Shown: positions 11,185 to 21,808 of the stretch, piece after piece
How the letters are laid out: every line of letters begins with the position of its first letter
How positions within the stretch are numbered: position 1 is the stretch's first letter
Source: Stereocaulon alpinum
Taxonomy: Eukaryota; Ascomycota; Lecanoromycetes; Lecanorales; Stereocaulaceae
Reading direction: 5' to 3'
Length of the DNA: 64,000 bases
Assembly: GCA_018257865.1 (NCBI GenBank)
Contig: JAEUBA010000005.1
Location: 434,001 to 498,000 of the forward strand
Made by a program: the position numbers and the translations under genes
Notes under the pieces: model-generated
Databases searched by the model: none
What the model was told of the DNA's origin: nothing
The model's input: only the letters and a program-made list of their open reading frames with translations

Positions 11185-11651
11185 TGGGAGAATTGGGAGA
11201 TATCCCGGGGGTTTTCGTGATTTTGCATAGCGTGGGACTGGATGATGAATTCTGCGTCTAAGGGTAAGATTCCACGATACGCGGGATGCTGTACGGAAAT
11301 ACTGCATCGTCTTAGGCGTTGCTCGTGAATGGGACCATGCTTTGTAGACTTCATGAGCGGAACACTCGACCAGCTCAGGCGTTTGCCTACCAATGATGTG
11401 TTCTTATTGAACCTTATGCCATAGCTCTATCAAACGTTCTCTGAGATCATAGCTTGCAACTCTCCGTGTCACATTAACCGGAACAGATGGAGAATGCGGT
11501 ACGCAAAACCGTAGAGAGGAGATTCAATAGCTGTATTAATTTTTTGATATATGCAACGCTCCTTTTATGCAATCCTAAAGAGGCGCCTCCACGACGCTTC
11601 AATGCGGTAAGGATACATGTTGTACATGAAGATTATCTCGCCATAAGACTC
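11185..11651. other. convergent 3' region
   Basis: Tail-to-tail spacer between the RING-ligase gene and HSP10. Should hold both 3' UTRs. No further gene is seen. Confidence 0.5.
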
Positions 11652-12133
11652 CTATTCATTTATCTTGGCAAGCAATCTGCAAGAATCAGCAAATGACACA
11701 GTCAAGGTCAGCTTTCCCTACTTACTCGTGGTCCCTAAAGAGCGAGTATTCTTCATCTCCAACCTTCACGGGGCTCCCTCCATACTACAAAGCCGCACAT
11801 CAGCTTTCATCCCCAATTGCCATCCTTTCGTTGGTGCATTGATCTTACCTGAGGTATCAGAACCTTGTCTCCAGGCGCAACACTTGGCGTAACCCTCTTG
11901 CCTTCCTTGTCCAGTCCCCCAGGACCAACAGCTAGCACTTTAGCTTCATTGAGCTCTTTCACGGTGCTCTCTGGGAGATAAATTCCGCTCGCTGTCTTTG
12001 ATTCGGCTTTGATTCGTTGGACGAGTATACGGTCGAGAAGGGGCGCAAGCGACTTGATTGACTTGAGTGTTGTACTCTGTACCAGGATTAGCTCTACAGG
12101 TTGGATAATGGAGGATATTGACGCTTGTACCAT
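11652..12133 (-). CDS. HSP10: mitochondrial 10-kDa chaperonin (Hsp10)
   Basis: Four coding exons on the minus strand: 12133-12131 (only the ATG), 12076-11849, 11784-11726 and 11676-11652; introns 54, 64 and 49 bp. The product is 104 residues, the normal length of a GroES-type co-chaperonin, with LAPLLDRILVQRIKAESKTA, the mobile loop SGIYLPESTV, VLAVGPG, GDKVLIPQYGG and the end LFRDHELLAKINE. It caps Hsp60 in the matrix. The start codon sits directly before the first intron. That intron has no stop and its length is a multiple of three, so retention would add 18 residues after Met1. A heat-shock element lies about 115 bases upstream. Confidence 0.95.
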
Positions 12134-12245
12134 GGTGAGAGCTGTGTTGTTTCGGTTTGTATTGCTTGATGGTCGTGTCGGAGAGCGGAATGTGTGTGAT
12201 TATGGTGAAGCTGCAGATGGTATCAACGCAGGAGCTCGAAACGAG

Positions 12246-12258
12246 GAAATTTCTCGAA
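12246..12258 (-). promoter_or_regulatory. heat-shock element upstream of HSP10
   Basis: The bases GAAATTTCTCGAA form three alternating units GAA-nn-TTC-nn-GAA, a perfect trimeric HSF1 binding site. It lies about 113-125 bases before the HSP10 start codon and about the same distance from the divergent ABC gene, so it could act on both. Binding is inferred from the motif. Confidence 0.75.
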
Positions 12259-12380
12259 TGCCAAGCCGGCAGAACAGCGGGATTAAACAATAGTCTTTTG
12301 AACGCGAACTCGACTCATGATGCTATGGAATCTTCTTATGTACACTGACGTTCCCATTACGCTATGGACATAGAAAGGAT

Positions 12381-14503
12381 ATGCGAAGACTTCCGACGCT
12401 CTCTCTTCGCCTACGTCCCTCTACATTCCGATGTTACTCCACTAGCACAGGGCAAGCGCCAATTGTCCACATTGACAATGCCACTTTCTATAGGAAGTTC
12501 CCATCCGCAGTGGGACAGGATGCAGCTTCGAACCCTGCAATGTTCCCAGATTTGAAGTTCTCATTTCCTGCGCAATCTATGTTTCCGGAACACTGGGCAG
12601 TCATTGGCCCCTCCAATGCTGGCAAAACAACATTCCTCAAGATCTTGCAAGGACACCATCTCTCTATTCCACCAACTGCACGTTCGTTTCCATACCTATC
12701 CTCGGAAGCAGCCAACATACGGCACCGTAGTCCTGCGCGTGCTATTCAGTATCTTGGCTTCAATGGCGAGAGGGGAGGTGTGGGCAGATCAGGTACTAGA
12801 GGGGCCTACTTGAGCGCAAGATACGAGAGTCGTAGGGAAGATACGGACTTCACTGTCTTGGATTACCTCAAAGGCGACACGGACCTCAACCCGACGGAAG
12901 AGCAGAAAAGCAAAGAGATTGATGACAAGAGCCTCAGGAATGTCATCAAAGATCTAAGGTTAGAGGCATTAGTGAACATGCCAACGGGAAACCTCAGCAA
13001 TGGCCAGACAAGACGGGTTAGAATTGCAAGAGCGCTACTTGAAAATCCAATGGTTCTATTACTGGATGAGCCTTTCAGTACGATATCATAAGGAACTCCT
13101 TCGCTGCCTCAGTTGCTAATGCGGACTGACAGTGGGCCTGGATCCGCCTACAATCAAAACATTGGACCCCTTTTTTTACAGCTTAGCCGAGACCAGCTCG
13201 CCACGGTTAATCCTAGCTCTGAGACCCCAAGATCCGCTACCAGACTGGATAACTCACTTAATCCAGCTCGGCCCTAACCTCCGTGTCGCTGCGCAGGGTT
13301 CAAGAGAAGACGTTCTCGCTGCAAGGCGTGGTAGAAAAGCAGAGGGTATGCTCTCCTGACCTCATTCTGCATTCTCGCGTCCCAGGCATAGTTCCCAATG
13401 CTGAGCATAAGTTCAACAGCACGTCGATCCATACCGCGTGGTAACTATCAGCGTGTATCCAACGGTACACCTCACCTCTCCAGCCAAAAAGGAGAGCCTC
13501 TAGTAGAAATGCATGATGTCTGCGTCAAGTATGGCGACAAGCCCGCCCTAGGTGGCTGGAGAGAGGAGGTCGACGGTGAAGCATGGGAGGGGCTTCGGTG
13601 GACAGTAAGACGGGGCGAGCGCTGGGGTGTCTTCGGACCAAACGGTAAGTGAACGCCAACATGAAGTGTTTCATACCGATCAGCTTATCAGTGATAGGAT
13701 CCGGCAAGACGACACTCCTGTCGTTAATCTGCTCTGACCACCCTCAGTCATATTCCCTGCCAATCAAAGTGTTTGGTCGAAGCCGCCTTCCACAGCCAGG
13801 ACAGCCGGGCATTTCCATCTTCGATATTCAGGCTAGGATTGGCCAATCGTCCCCGGAAATTCATGCTTTCTTTCCCCGTAACCTTACCATTCGCCGAACT
13901 ATCGAGAGTGCCTGGGCTGATACATTCTTGAGTACACCGCTCCTTACATACGAGAGAAATGAGGCCGTAGACGCTTGCCTACGATGGTTTGAAGCAGAAC
14001 TCAACCCATCGTTCGAAGCAGGTAGGCGCGAAGGCGCACAAGAGTTCAGACCGTTACGAAACACAGATTGGGCAGACGATATTCGTTTCGGCGATGCTCC
14101 CTTCTCGGCGCAGCGAGTGGCGCTTCTCCTGCGTGCTATTATCAAGAGGCCAGACTTGGTTATCCTTGATGAAGCATTTAGCGGCATGGACGAGTATGTG
14201 CGGGATAAATGTATGTTATTCCTCACCTGGGGCGAGAATCGAAGCTTTGGGAGCCGCCGCCAGATATCAGTCAACAGACTCCAACCCGGGTCGCAGAGAG
14301 AGAAACTGTTTGAGGGTCTGAACGACAACCAAACCCTCATATGTGTCAGTCACGTCAAGGAGGAGGTACCAGGTCTGGTACAGGATTGGATATGTTTGCC
14401 TGAGGCAAGTTCGGGGAAACCTGCGAGGTTTGGGAGGTTCGAGGGACCACTGGAAGAATTTCCAAGGGCTTGGGATAAGATATGGGAGCGTCCGAGTACC
14501 TGA
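12381..14503 (+). CDS. ABC-type protein with two ATPase domains (YDR061W-like)
   Basis: Four exons: 12381-13077, 13133-13345, 13420-13644 and 13698-14503, giving 646 residues. The start MRRLPTLSLRLRPSTFRCYS is Arg/Ser-rich and lacks acids, as in a mitochondrial presequence. Domain 1 has Walker A GPSNAGKTT, signature LSNGQ and Walker B VLLLDEPF; domain 2 has FGPNGSGKTTLL (rebuilt across intron 3) and LVILDEAF. No membrane segments are seen, so this is a soluble twin-ATPase like bacterial ModF/PhrA and yeast YDR061W, of unknown function. Domain 2 has a degenerate signature (APFSAQR in place of LSGGQ). Intron 2 is the weak point: the 74-bp model keeps phase, but a pair of shorter introns is also possible. 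It is head to head with HSP10. Confidence 0.85.
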
Positions 14504-14882
14504 AGATAAGATCTTGGCAAAAAGCTCGGCGTACTTACAAAATCAACTTTTGAACTTTGTAAGTACACGGACCTTTTTCGTAAGTACGCCGAGCTGATAC
14601 CCCATATGGGAGCTCTAGATAGGCTTGAAAGAATTTAACATAAGTTGCATCAATGATTTGATCACGTTGATAGATCGATATTATCACGTCAAAATCCCAA
14701 CGTGAACCGCTTGTGGTGGAGCTCTCAGGGCATTCTTAGTCAGCAGAATTTGTACAAATTCCCGTCGTGTCAGACTCCTCTCCTTAAGACAAAAACGATC
14801 ACTTCTTCGACGCACACGAACAACCCGACTGACCAAGACCTGGCTCAGTCTTACTAGCACTCACTTCGCCCTCAAACCTTAT
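14504..14882. other. intergenic region with strong inverted repeat
   Basis: Spacer between the ABC gene and the F-box gene in the same direction. Its first 90 bases hold the inverted repeat listed separately, so that element probably lies in the ABC-gene 3' UTR. The rest should be the promoter and leader of the F-box gene. Confidence 0.55.
14523..14595 (+). repeat. 16-bp perfect inverted repeat with nested competing arm
   Basis: AGCTCGGCGTACTTAC at 14523-14538 is exactly complementary to GTAAGTACGCCGAGCT at 14580-14595. Inside the loop, TTTGTAAGTAC at 14556-14566 is also exactly complementary to GTACTTACAAA at 14531-14541, so two alternative hairpins share one 5' arm. It starts 20 bases after the ABC stop codon. 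Confidence 0.85.
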
Positions 14883-17800
14883 ATGCAATCTGAGCCCAAC
14901 GAAATCAACCACGACGTTTTATTGACCCAGAATACCCAAGCTAGCCACCCCTACAGCCATCATGGACTCGACCGCTACGATGAACAACGCTCTTCTCGGC
15001 CTCGTGCTGGAGAAGGGAGGCCTATATCTAGGTTCTCCACCAGTGATACGGCATCATCAGTGTCCTCGAGTGGAGGTTCTGATGGAGCCCTGGAAAGGCC
15101 ATCACGGCGACTGAGTCCGCCTTCACGGCCACAGACTCGGTCACCCATCGACCGTATCGCAGAGCATGAAAAAGGATTGATATATGGACCAAAGAAGAGG
15201 AACCAAGCACCCGGCTTTACCATCGTACTGAGAGGGAAAAAGCCCAGCTCTGGCCAGAGTGTCCTGACTGATTTTCCCAACGGTTGGTCACCCGCCAGCC
15301 TTACCACCACGATCGCTAACCTACTGCAGAGGTGTTAACCCATATCCTATCTCATCTTCCTCCTGCTTCCCTGTCCGAAGTCTCGCTGGTATCTCGCCGT
15401 TTCCACCAATTAGTCACAACGCCCCACGCATGGAGAATTGCCTTCTCTCGCTTCTTTCCCGGAGCTGAGGCAATGAATACTTCAGACAGCAACTCAGAGC
15501 TCTCAGACGAGAACGATACACTTCGCGCAGAAAGACGTCTCTTTACGCGATTGACAGCTCTAGCTTCATGGCGAAGTGAGTATATCTTGCGCACTCGGCT
15601 TCTCCACTCTGTTTCTCGCGGCAAGCCTTTGGAAACTAGCGGAGCAGGTACTTCCGGACCTTCACGACCTGGGGTTGGTAACAATGGTAGCGCACATGTT
15701 ACCTACAATTCTGACTTAGTCACGATTGTTGATCACTTGCATGCGACATTTGGGACTGGCTTTAACAAAAGGCTTCCTCGGTTCATTCATGGAGCCACTG
15801 ATGTGGGCTTGGCTTCCACGAGCGATCCTAAGCTGGGCAAAGTAGATGCTTGGGGTTTTGCAGATAGCCTTGTCACCCAGCAATTTGCGGATCTCTATCC
15901 TGGCGATGAACCTTACGGACTTGGACCTGGCGATGTCATTGGCGTCCCAAACGTCATGGACGTCAGCCAACCTTATGGCATGGTATATGCCGAAGGCCAC
16001 CCGGGCGGCACAGCCTTTTACAGATCTACCGAGGAGAAACGTGGACGACTCCTTTTCTGTCCATTGGATCAATCTACGCCAGAGAGTGGTATTCCGTCTA
16101 TTCTACCTACAGAGTCACTCTGCTCTGTCTGGATCGCTAAAACTGCCAACATACCTGACCTGACTGAGGGACTGATCGGCCTATTGGTAGGCTCTTCGCA
16201 AGGGGTCCTGAGTTCCTATTCTTTAGGCACCAACAACGTTCGTGAGAGGCGACTAGAGCGTGGTGAATTGACTGCTCGATGGGTACTGAGTCCCGGTGTA
16301 CCCATTGTCGCCATCACAGTCGACGAGCATCATTCGTCTAAACGCCAATCGCTAAATCGCATTTGGGCTGTTGTGCTGAACGCTCTTGGCGAAGTTTTCT
16401 ACCTTGTCAATTTTCCAACCCGTCCTCAATTGGATCGTGCGCTGAAGATCGACAAAGTAAGTCTCGAGAAATCAGCTTGGGAGGCAGGACGTACCGTCTA
16501 CTGGACCCTTGTGGAGCCAACCAGACGCACGGCCAGGCCTGATCCGTTTGAGAGGCCTGAACCTGATGGCAGCTACACCCCTAGAACCTCTTGGAACGGA
16601 ATGGGTCTGAGCAAAGCCCAAATTACCGCTGAAACACAAGAAATCAACGGCTTTCTTCAAAAGAAGCCAAAGGATTTCCGTAAAATTTGTAATGGGTGGG
16701 ACATGCGTCGACAATTGCTGGTTGACTTTGCCGCAAGTGATGAGAATGGGGCTGGCGAGGGTATAGTTGTAGTTAGCTGCGGATTGGACGAGGGCCAGCA
16801 GGCAGGAATCAAACGCTTCATTCGTTGCAAGTTGAAGGAGTCCAATCATATCCTCGATGATCCAGAATCGCAGATGCCAGTCAACAACAAGACCAGCTCG
16901 CCCTCCCTGTTTGGCGGGAGCACACCTACCCTTGAAGCTCAGCCAACATGGTCATTCAATGACATGACATCTTCACGGCGTAGCTCCATGGCTCAGTCAG
17001 ATTCGGCATCGAACAAGTATATGTTCGAAGAATGGCGCACCTCAGTCTTTCTGTCTGGTGGCGTAAAGTCGCCTCAAATCATGGCTACTGCCATCGACGT
17101 GTCTAGCTTTGCCCTGTTGACGACCACTGAGGATCCGCTGCTGTGTATGGCTGGATCTTCTCTAGCCTCTTCTCCGTTATCATCCCCATTGGCCCATATG
17201 CCGTTCCCAGAATCATCAAATGATGTCCCAGGTCAACGTGCACGGCTCCTAGCTGTGGGGACAAAGACTGGCACTGTCATCCTCTGGAACATACGAGCCC
17301 CGACTGCGAGCAATGCTATCTTAGAGAATTATGTCAAGCCTGTACGGATCATTCACACGGATTCCCCTCAGATATCCTGCCTTGCTCTAACTGCGCTATA
17401 TCTTGTTCATGGCGGCAATGATGGTCTCGTTCAAGCGTGGGATCCTCTCGCTTCGACTACTGATCCCATCCGCACACTCAACTCGCGCTTTTCATCCCGT
17501 GCACGTCGTCGTCTTATTCAAGCAGAAGCCTCTGTTGCTGGTGTTGGCATAAACCTCTTTGCTGCAGGTGCCATCTGCCTTGATCCAGATCCAAGCGTTC
17601 TCCGCGGGATGGTCTCTCTCGGATCCCACTTACGTTATTGGAGCTACAGCTCACAGGCAGCCGATCAATACAAAGGCAACAAGCGTCGTCTTCGTCGCTC
17701 TGAGCGCGGGAGCAACCAAGGCGGTGACAAATTCTCTGGGACTGGACGAGGGGCGCTCAAGGATTACATCGCTAATGAAAAGCTTGAACTTGAGCGTGAG

Positions 17801-18331
17801 AAACGCATCAAGCGCAAAGAGGAAGAAAGGCTTTCTGGAAGATATGGAGTAGACCTCCTCGGACCTGGTGCCACGGAAGACGAAATCTTGGCTTATGCTA
17901 CAATGCTGAGTGAGGAAGCAGCTCGAAATGACGAGCTACGACGCAAGAGTGCAAGCGATGACTCTAGCAGCGACACCGTTACCGATGAAGCCGTGGCCTC
18001 TCCCCTAGCTTCGAGCTCTCTGGGCGAACTCGATGATGACATGGCTGAAGCAATCAGACTCAGTCTGGAAGACAGCAATGGATATCGTGCAACAAGCCTG
18101 GGACCTGGCGATGCAAGCACCAGCACGTTCTCTGTAAAGTACGCTAAGAAGAGGTCGCCGTCCAATTCACCTCCACGCCGTGGAACTCCTACTTCTTCTC
18201 CCAAAACCCGAGGGAAGGGCAATAGTACGCCGATTGCAGAGCTAGATGATCTCGAGTTTGCGTTGCAGCTCAGTCAGGCTGAGGAGGAGAGTCGGGCAGA
18301 AAGTGGGAAGGGTAAGGGAAGAGCCCTTTGA
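14883..18331 (+). CDS. F-box/WD40 protein with C-terminal ubiquitin-interacting motifs
   Basis: Two exons, 14883-15282 and 15330-18331, with a 47-bp intron that joins FPN to EVLTHILSHLPPASLSEVS, the start of an F-box (about residues 133-175). The product is 1,133 residues. A Ser/Pro/Arg-rich N-terminus precedes the F-box; a beta-propeller-like middle includes LLAVGTKTGTVILWNIRAP and LVHGGNDGLVQAWDP. A basic acidic helix EREKRIKRKEEERL is followed by two UIM-like helices, DDDMAEAIRLSLEDS near residue 1036 and LEFALQLSQAEEES near 1108. The layout suggests a substrate adaptor of an SCF ubiquitin ligase that also binds ubiquitin chains; substrates cannot be read from the sequence. Confidence 0.88.
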
Positions 18332-18527
18332 ATTTCATACAGCGTCCATCTTCTTTTTCGAGTCGAAGCCACCTATGGCCGACAGTCAATTGTAATATTC
18401 TTCTTCCTTTCGTCCTGCTCCGCAGATTTTCCTAAGTCCATCCGCCCCTTTAGATTCCATTGGTTGGTATTAAAAATTCTATAAGCAGCATCCATCCCTT
18501 CCATCTACAATGCCAACACCTACGTCC

Positions 18528-19533
18528 TCACTTCTCTCGTACAGTAGCCGTTCCATCTTCATTAGCAACCCTGACAGTAACACTCCCGTCCTCCATCCCA
18601 AAGTACGCAGCAACAGGCTTCTGCCCACCCCTCCCCGCCCCCCTCCGAGTCGCCTGCTCCCCATTCTCTCCCACAAACAACCCTACGGACAACACACCCT
18701 CAATAGCCTTGATCTCCCTTGCCAACTCAGCTACCTCCCATACCCCTCCCTCCCCCTTCCCCTCCATCCCCTTCTGCACCTCATGCGAAGTCCCACTCTT
18801 CTTTACATCAGCCGGCAGCAACAACGGCTGAAAACAAGCATCAATAATAAAATTGTCCTGATCCGTCTTTATCGGTCCTGCCTTCATCATATGTCCCTCC
18901 CTCAGCACCGCACTCGTCGCTCCCAGCCCTAATATCGCATTCATCACCGTATGCGTCGCCAATGGCTCTACTTCTATAGGTATATATTTCCAGAATGTGA
19001 GGAGTCGCGGTTGCAGTTTCCGGTGGTCGGCTACGCAGATGAATTTGCGGGCTTGCATTGCTACTAGTTTCTCTTGGTAGAGGCAGGCGCCGCCGCCTTT
19101 GATGCAGTTTAGGGAGTCGTCTATTTCGTCGGCGCCGTCGAAGGCTACGTCTATTAGGGTTTTGGCGGGGAGGGAGTCGAATTTTAGGTCCTTGAGTTTG
19201 GCGCGGAGGATCATCTGGGGGATCCGGTCAGCTTTTGTGCCGTCAAATTAGGGCCATGGATCAAGGGGAATAGAAGCAGGAGGGGAATGGGAAAGAGGGA
19301 GGGGGAGAGGCGCGCTGTACCTGCCGCGATTGGTATCCTGTGGGGATAAAGTTTATGTTTGCTATTCGCGGGTCGTCTAGTTCTTGTATTGCTTCTACGA
19401 CGTAGACAATTGTGCTGCCGGAGCCAATGCCTACGTAACGCGCCGAAGGGTCGAAGTATTCTTTCACTGCAGCGCGAGCGGCATTGCGTTTAGCGGTCTC
19501 GATGTCCGAGAGGGGCGTTTGTGAGGGTGACAT
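18528..19533 (-). CDS. RKI1: ribose-5-phosphate isomerase A
   Basis: Two exons on the minus strand, 19533-19321 and 19214-18528, with a 106-bp intron; 299 residues. The enzyme interconverts ribose-5-phosphate and ribulose-5-phosphate in the pentose phosphate pathway. Diagnostic blocks are VGIGSGSTIVYVVEAI (phosphate loop), NFIPTGYQSRQ, VAFDGADEID with the catalytic Asp, IKGGGACLYQEKL and VADHRK. ATG 19533 gives the normal N-terminus; an in-frame upstream ATG at 19722 would add 63 residues and is thought to be leader. The spacer between KGM and AELAREI is Gly-rich and longer than in bacteria, as is usual in fungi. It is divergent from ULA1. Confidence 0.95.
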
Positions 19534-20008
19534 TTTGATTGTAGAGAAAGAGTGGTGTTTGAAGAAGGAAGGGTTGTGGAATTTGCTTCGGAGAGGAGAG
19601 AAATGTTCAGATATTAGACCGCATCTGTCTTGAGTCAGCAGGCTGGGTACCTTTGTAAGAACGCCTAAGACAGCCAGGCGCTTTAAATTGTCGTTACGTA
19701 CTTGGGATTGGGCAGTCGGCAATATGTGGTGAGTATGGTGCGCATCCGACGACGTCCGCGTTGCTATCCTAACATATCAATCCAATTCTGATAGGTCATT
19801 CGCGCTCGTATCAATCCAGTAAAAGATCAATAGCATGTCAATTGGTTACAGTGCGTCCTAGGAGAAGTGCGGAGCGGAGGGGCAGGTGGGGGGTGGGTCA
19901 GCCCTAGGAAAAACCCTGCCAAGCTTGGTCTGCGTCACTCTCGGAGCTGTCAACAGAGTTCCAATAGCTTCAAGTGAGCAGAAAGGCCAGCTTTTATGAC
20001 CAGTAAAC
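19534..20008. promoter_or_regulatory. bidirectional promoter RKI1/ULA1
   Basis: A head-to-head spacer of 475 bases. It contains one GGTACC palindrome (19646-19651) of the kind also found in the FIP1/NUP49 and TAP42/dcl1 spacers. Function is inferred from position only. Confidence 0.5.
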
Positions 20009-21808
20009 ATGGTTGCAGGACCAACGACACCCCCGCCTTTGCAAGGCCCCACAGCAAAAGAGAAGAAGTATGACAGGCAACTTCGCCTGTGGGCAGCAAG
20101 CGGGCAACAAGCTCTTGAGGATGCAAAAGTCTTACTGTTGAATTCGGGGCCTGGGGTCGTTGGTGTTGAAACGCTCAAGAACTTGATCTTACCGGGCGTC
20201 GGTGATTACACAATAGTTGACGAGGTGGATGTCGCGGAAAAAGATCTCGGAGTGAACTTCTTTCTCGAAGAGAGCAGCCTGGGGAAGTCGAGGGCAGAGG
20301 AGACCTGCAAATTCCTTCAGGAGCTCAACCCTGAGGTCAGAGGGCATGCTATACAAAAAGTAGATATTCTAAGATCTATATCTTGTATGGATACTGACTT
20401 AGTTTCACAGTCAATAGAAGCTTTCGTCGAGAAACCTACCATCCTGGACAATTATACCCTCATAATACTCATAGGCCCAACAAAAGCATCTAGCCTTCTC
20501 GACAAGATCAGCCAATATGCCTGGAAATCATCAATACCCCTCTTCTACGTCCACTGCGTCGGCTTCTTCTCCCATTTCTCCGTACAACTACCCGCTCAGT
20601 TTCCAATCATCGATACCCATCCAGATCCGGCTTCAACACAAGACCTCCGTCTTCTCAACCCGTGGCCAGAGCTGCTGATTTTTATGCGGGAGAAAGTAGG
20701 CAATCTGCCGTGGCTATCGGATCATGAGCATGGTCACGTGCCATATTTGTTGCTGCTTTTGCATTTCCTGATTGTATGGAAAGCCACGCGTAACGGCAAA
20801 GCACCTGCCAATTACTCAGAGAAGAAAGAATTCGCAGCTATGGTTGCGGCAGGGGCTAGGACGAACAATGCAGAGGGTGGAGAAGAGAATTTTGATGAGG
20901 CGACGGCGAATGTGCTGAAGAGCTTGAACCCTCCTTCAATATCCAGTGGCTTGAAAGAAGTCTTCGAAGCGGATGACTGCAAGAACCTAACGAAAGACTC
21001 GGCGAACTTCTGGATCATCGCCCATGCAATTGACGAATTCCACACCGCCCACAAAGGCCTACTTCCGTTACCTGGTGCCCTACCAGACATGAAAGCCCAA
21101 TCCTCCGACTACATTAAAATCCAGAACATCTACAAAGCCAAAGCCAGATCGGACCTCGCGGAAGTCACAGCCACAGTTCGCCAGTCAGAGAAAGACCTCG
21201 ACAAAAGAACCCCAATCGAAGACAAGGAAATCGAAGCTTTCTGCAAAGGTGCTCAGTTCGTGAAATTGATTAAAGGCAGGCCTCTACGGGTCGCTAAATC
21301 CGCAGAATTGTTGGATTGGAGCGACCGAGCAGAGGCGCTAAGCATGGAGCTAGAAAATCAGAAGATGATGGGCTTAGACTCACTTCTACCTATATACTTC
21401 GCTTTCCTAGCTCTCGACCGTCACAACGACGAGATAGCACGCCTTGAACAATCACGCCGAGAACCGAGCCCTCTTAAGGATATACCAGGTGCACGTGATG
21501 TCTCTGGAGCAGTCTTCCCCTTACCTAAGTTCGCCGAATCAGCACACTTTTACACGCCCGCTGTTGACCCAGAAAAGGATCCAAAGCTATGGCCGCGGTT
21601 CGATACACCTGAAGCCCGAGAGACGTTCGACAATGTGGTCAAAGAACTGGACCGTGCTGATGGAGCAGAGCTACATAACATCGCTGCGCTCACTGGTGGG
21701 ATGGTGGCACAAGAGGTCATCAAGGTGACTACAAAACAGTATGTGCCCGTTGATAACACCTGTGTGTTTGACGGCATTGCGAGCAAGACTGCCGTCTTCA
21801 ATATATGA
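20009..21808 (+). CDS. ULA1: NEDD8-activating enzyme E1 regulatory subunit (ULA1/APP-BP1)
   Basis: The frame begins with KYDRQLRLWAASGQQALE and the block GVVGVETLKNLILPGVGDY, the ThiF/E1 adenylation fold of NAE1/ULA1; it lacks the catalytic Cys, which resides in the partner Uba3. The heterodimer activates NEDD8/Rub1 for cullin neddylation. The end ALTGGMVAQEVIKVTTKQYV matches the family. Bases 20360-20410 (GTAGAT donor, CTGAC branch, TTCACAG acceptor) look like a 51-bp intron; removing it joins GHAIQK to SIEAFVEKP as in homologues and leaves 582 residues. It is stop-free and a multiple of three, so reading through gives 599 residues. Confidence 0.94.
   Translation: MVAGPTTPPPLQGPTAKEKKYDRQLRLWAASGQQALEDAKVLLLNSGPGVVGVETLKNLILPGVGDYTIVDEVDVAEKDLGVNFFLEESSLGKSRAEETCKFLQELNPEVRGHAIQKVDILRSISCMDTDLVSQSIEAFVEKPTILDNYTLIILIGPTKASSLLDKISQYAWKSSIPLFYVHCVGFFSHFSVQLPAQFPIIDTHPDPASTQDLRLLNPWPELLIFMREKVGNLPWLSDHEHGHVPYLLLLLHFLIVWKATRNGKAPANYSEKKEFAAMVAAGARTNNAEGGEENFDEATANVLKSLNPPSISSGLKEVFEADDCKNLTKDSANFWIIAHAIDEFHTAHKGLLPLPGALPDMKAQSSDYIKIQNIYKAKARSDLAEVTATVRQSEKDLDKRTPIEDKEIEAFCKGAQFVKLIKGRPLRVAKSAELLDWSDRAEALSMELENQKMMGLDSLLPIYFAFLALDRHNDEIARLEQSRREPSPLKDIPGARDVSGAVFPLPKFAESAHFYTPAVDPEKDPKLWPRFDTPEARETFDNVVKELDRADGAELHNIAALTGGMVAQEVIKVTTKQYVPVDNTCVFDGIASKTAVFNI

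Noticed and set aside
19534..19722. N-terminal extension of RKI1 from an upstream ATG
   Set aside because: The 19533 ATG gives the normal family N-terminus; the extension looks like leader sequence, though a targeting role was considered.
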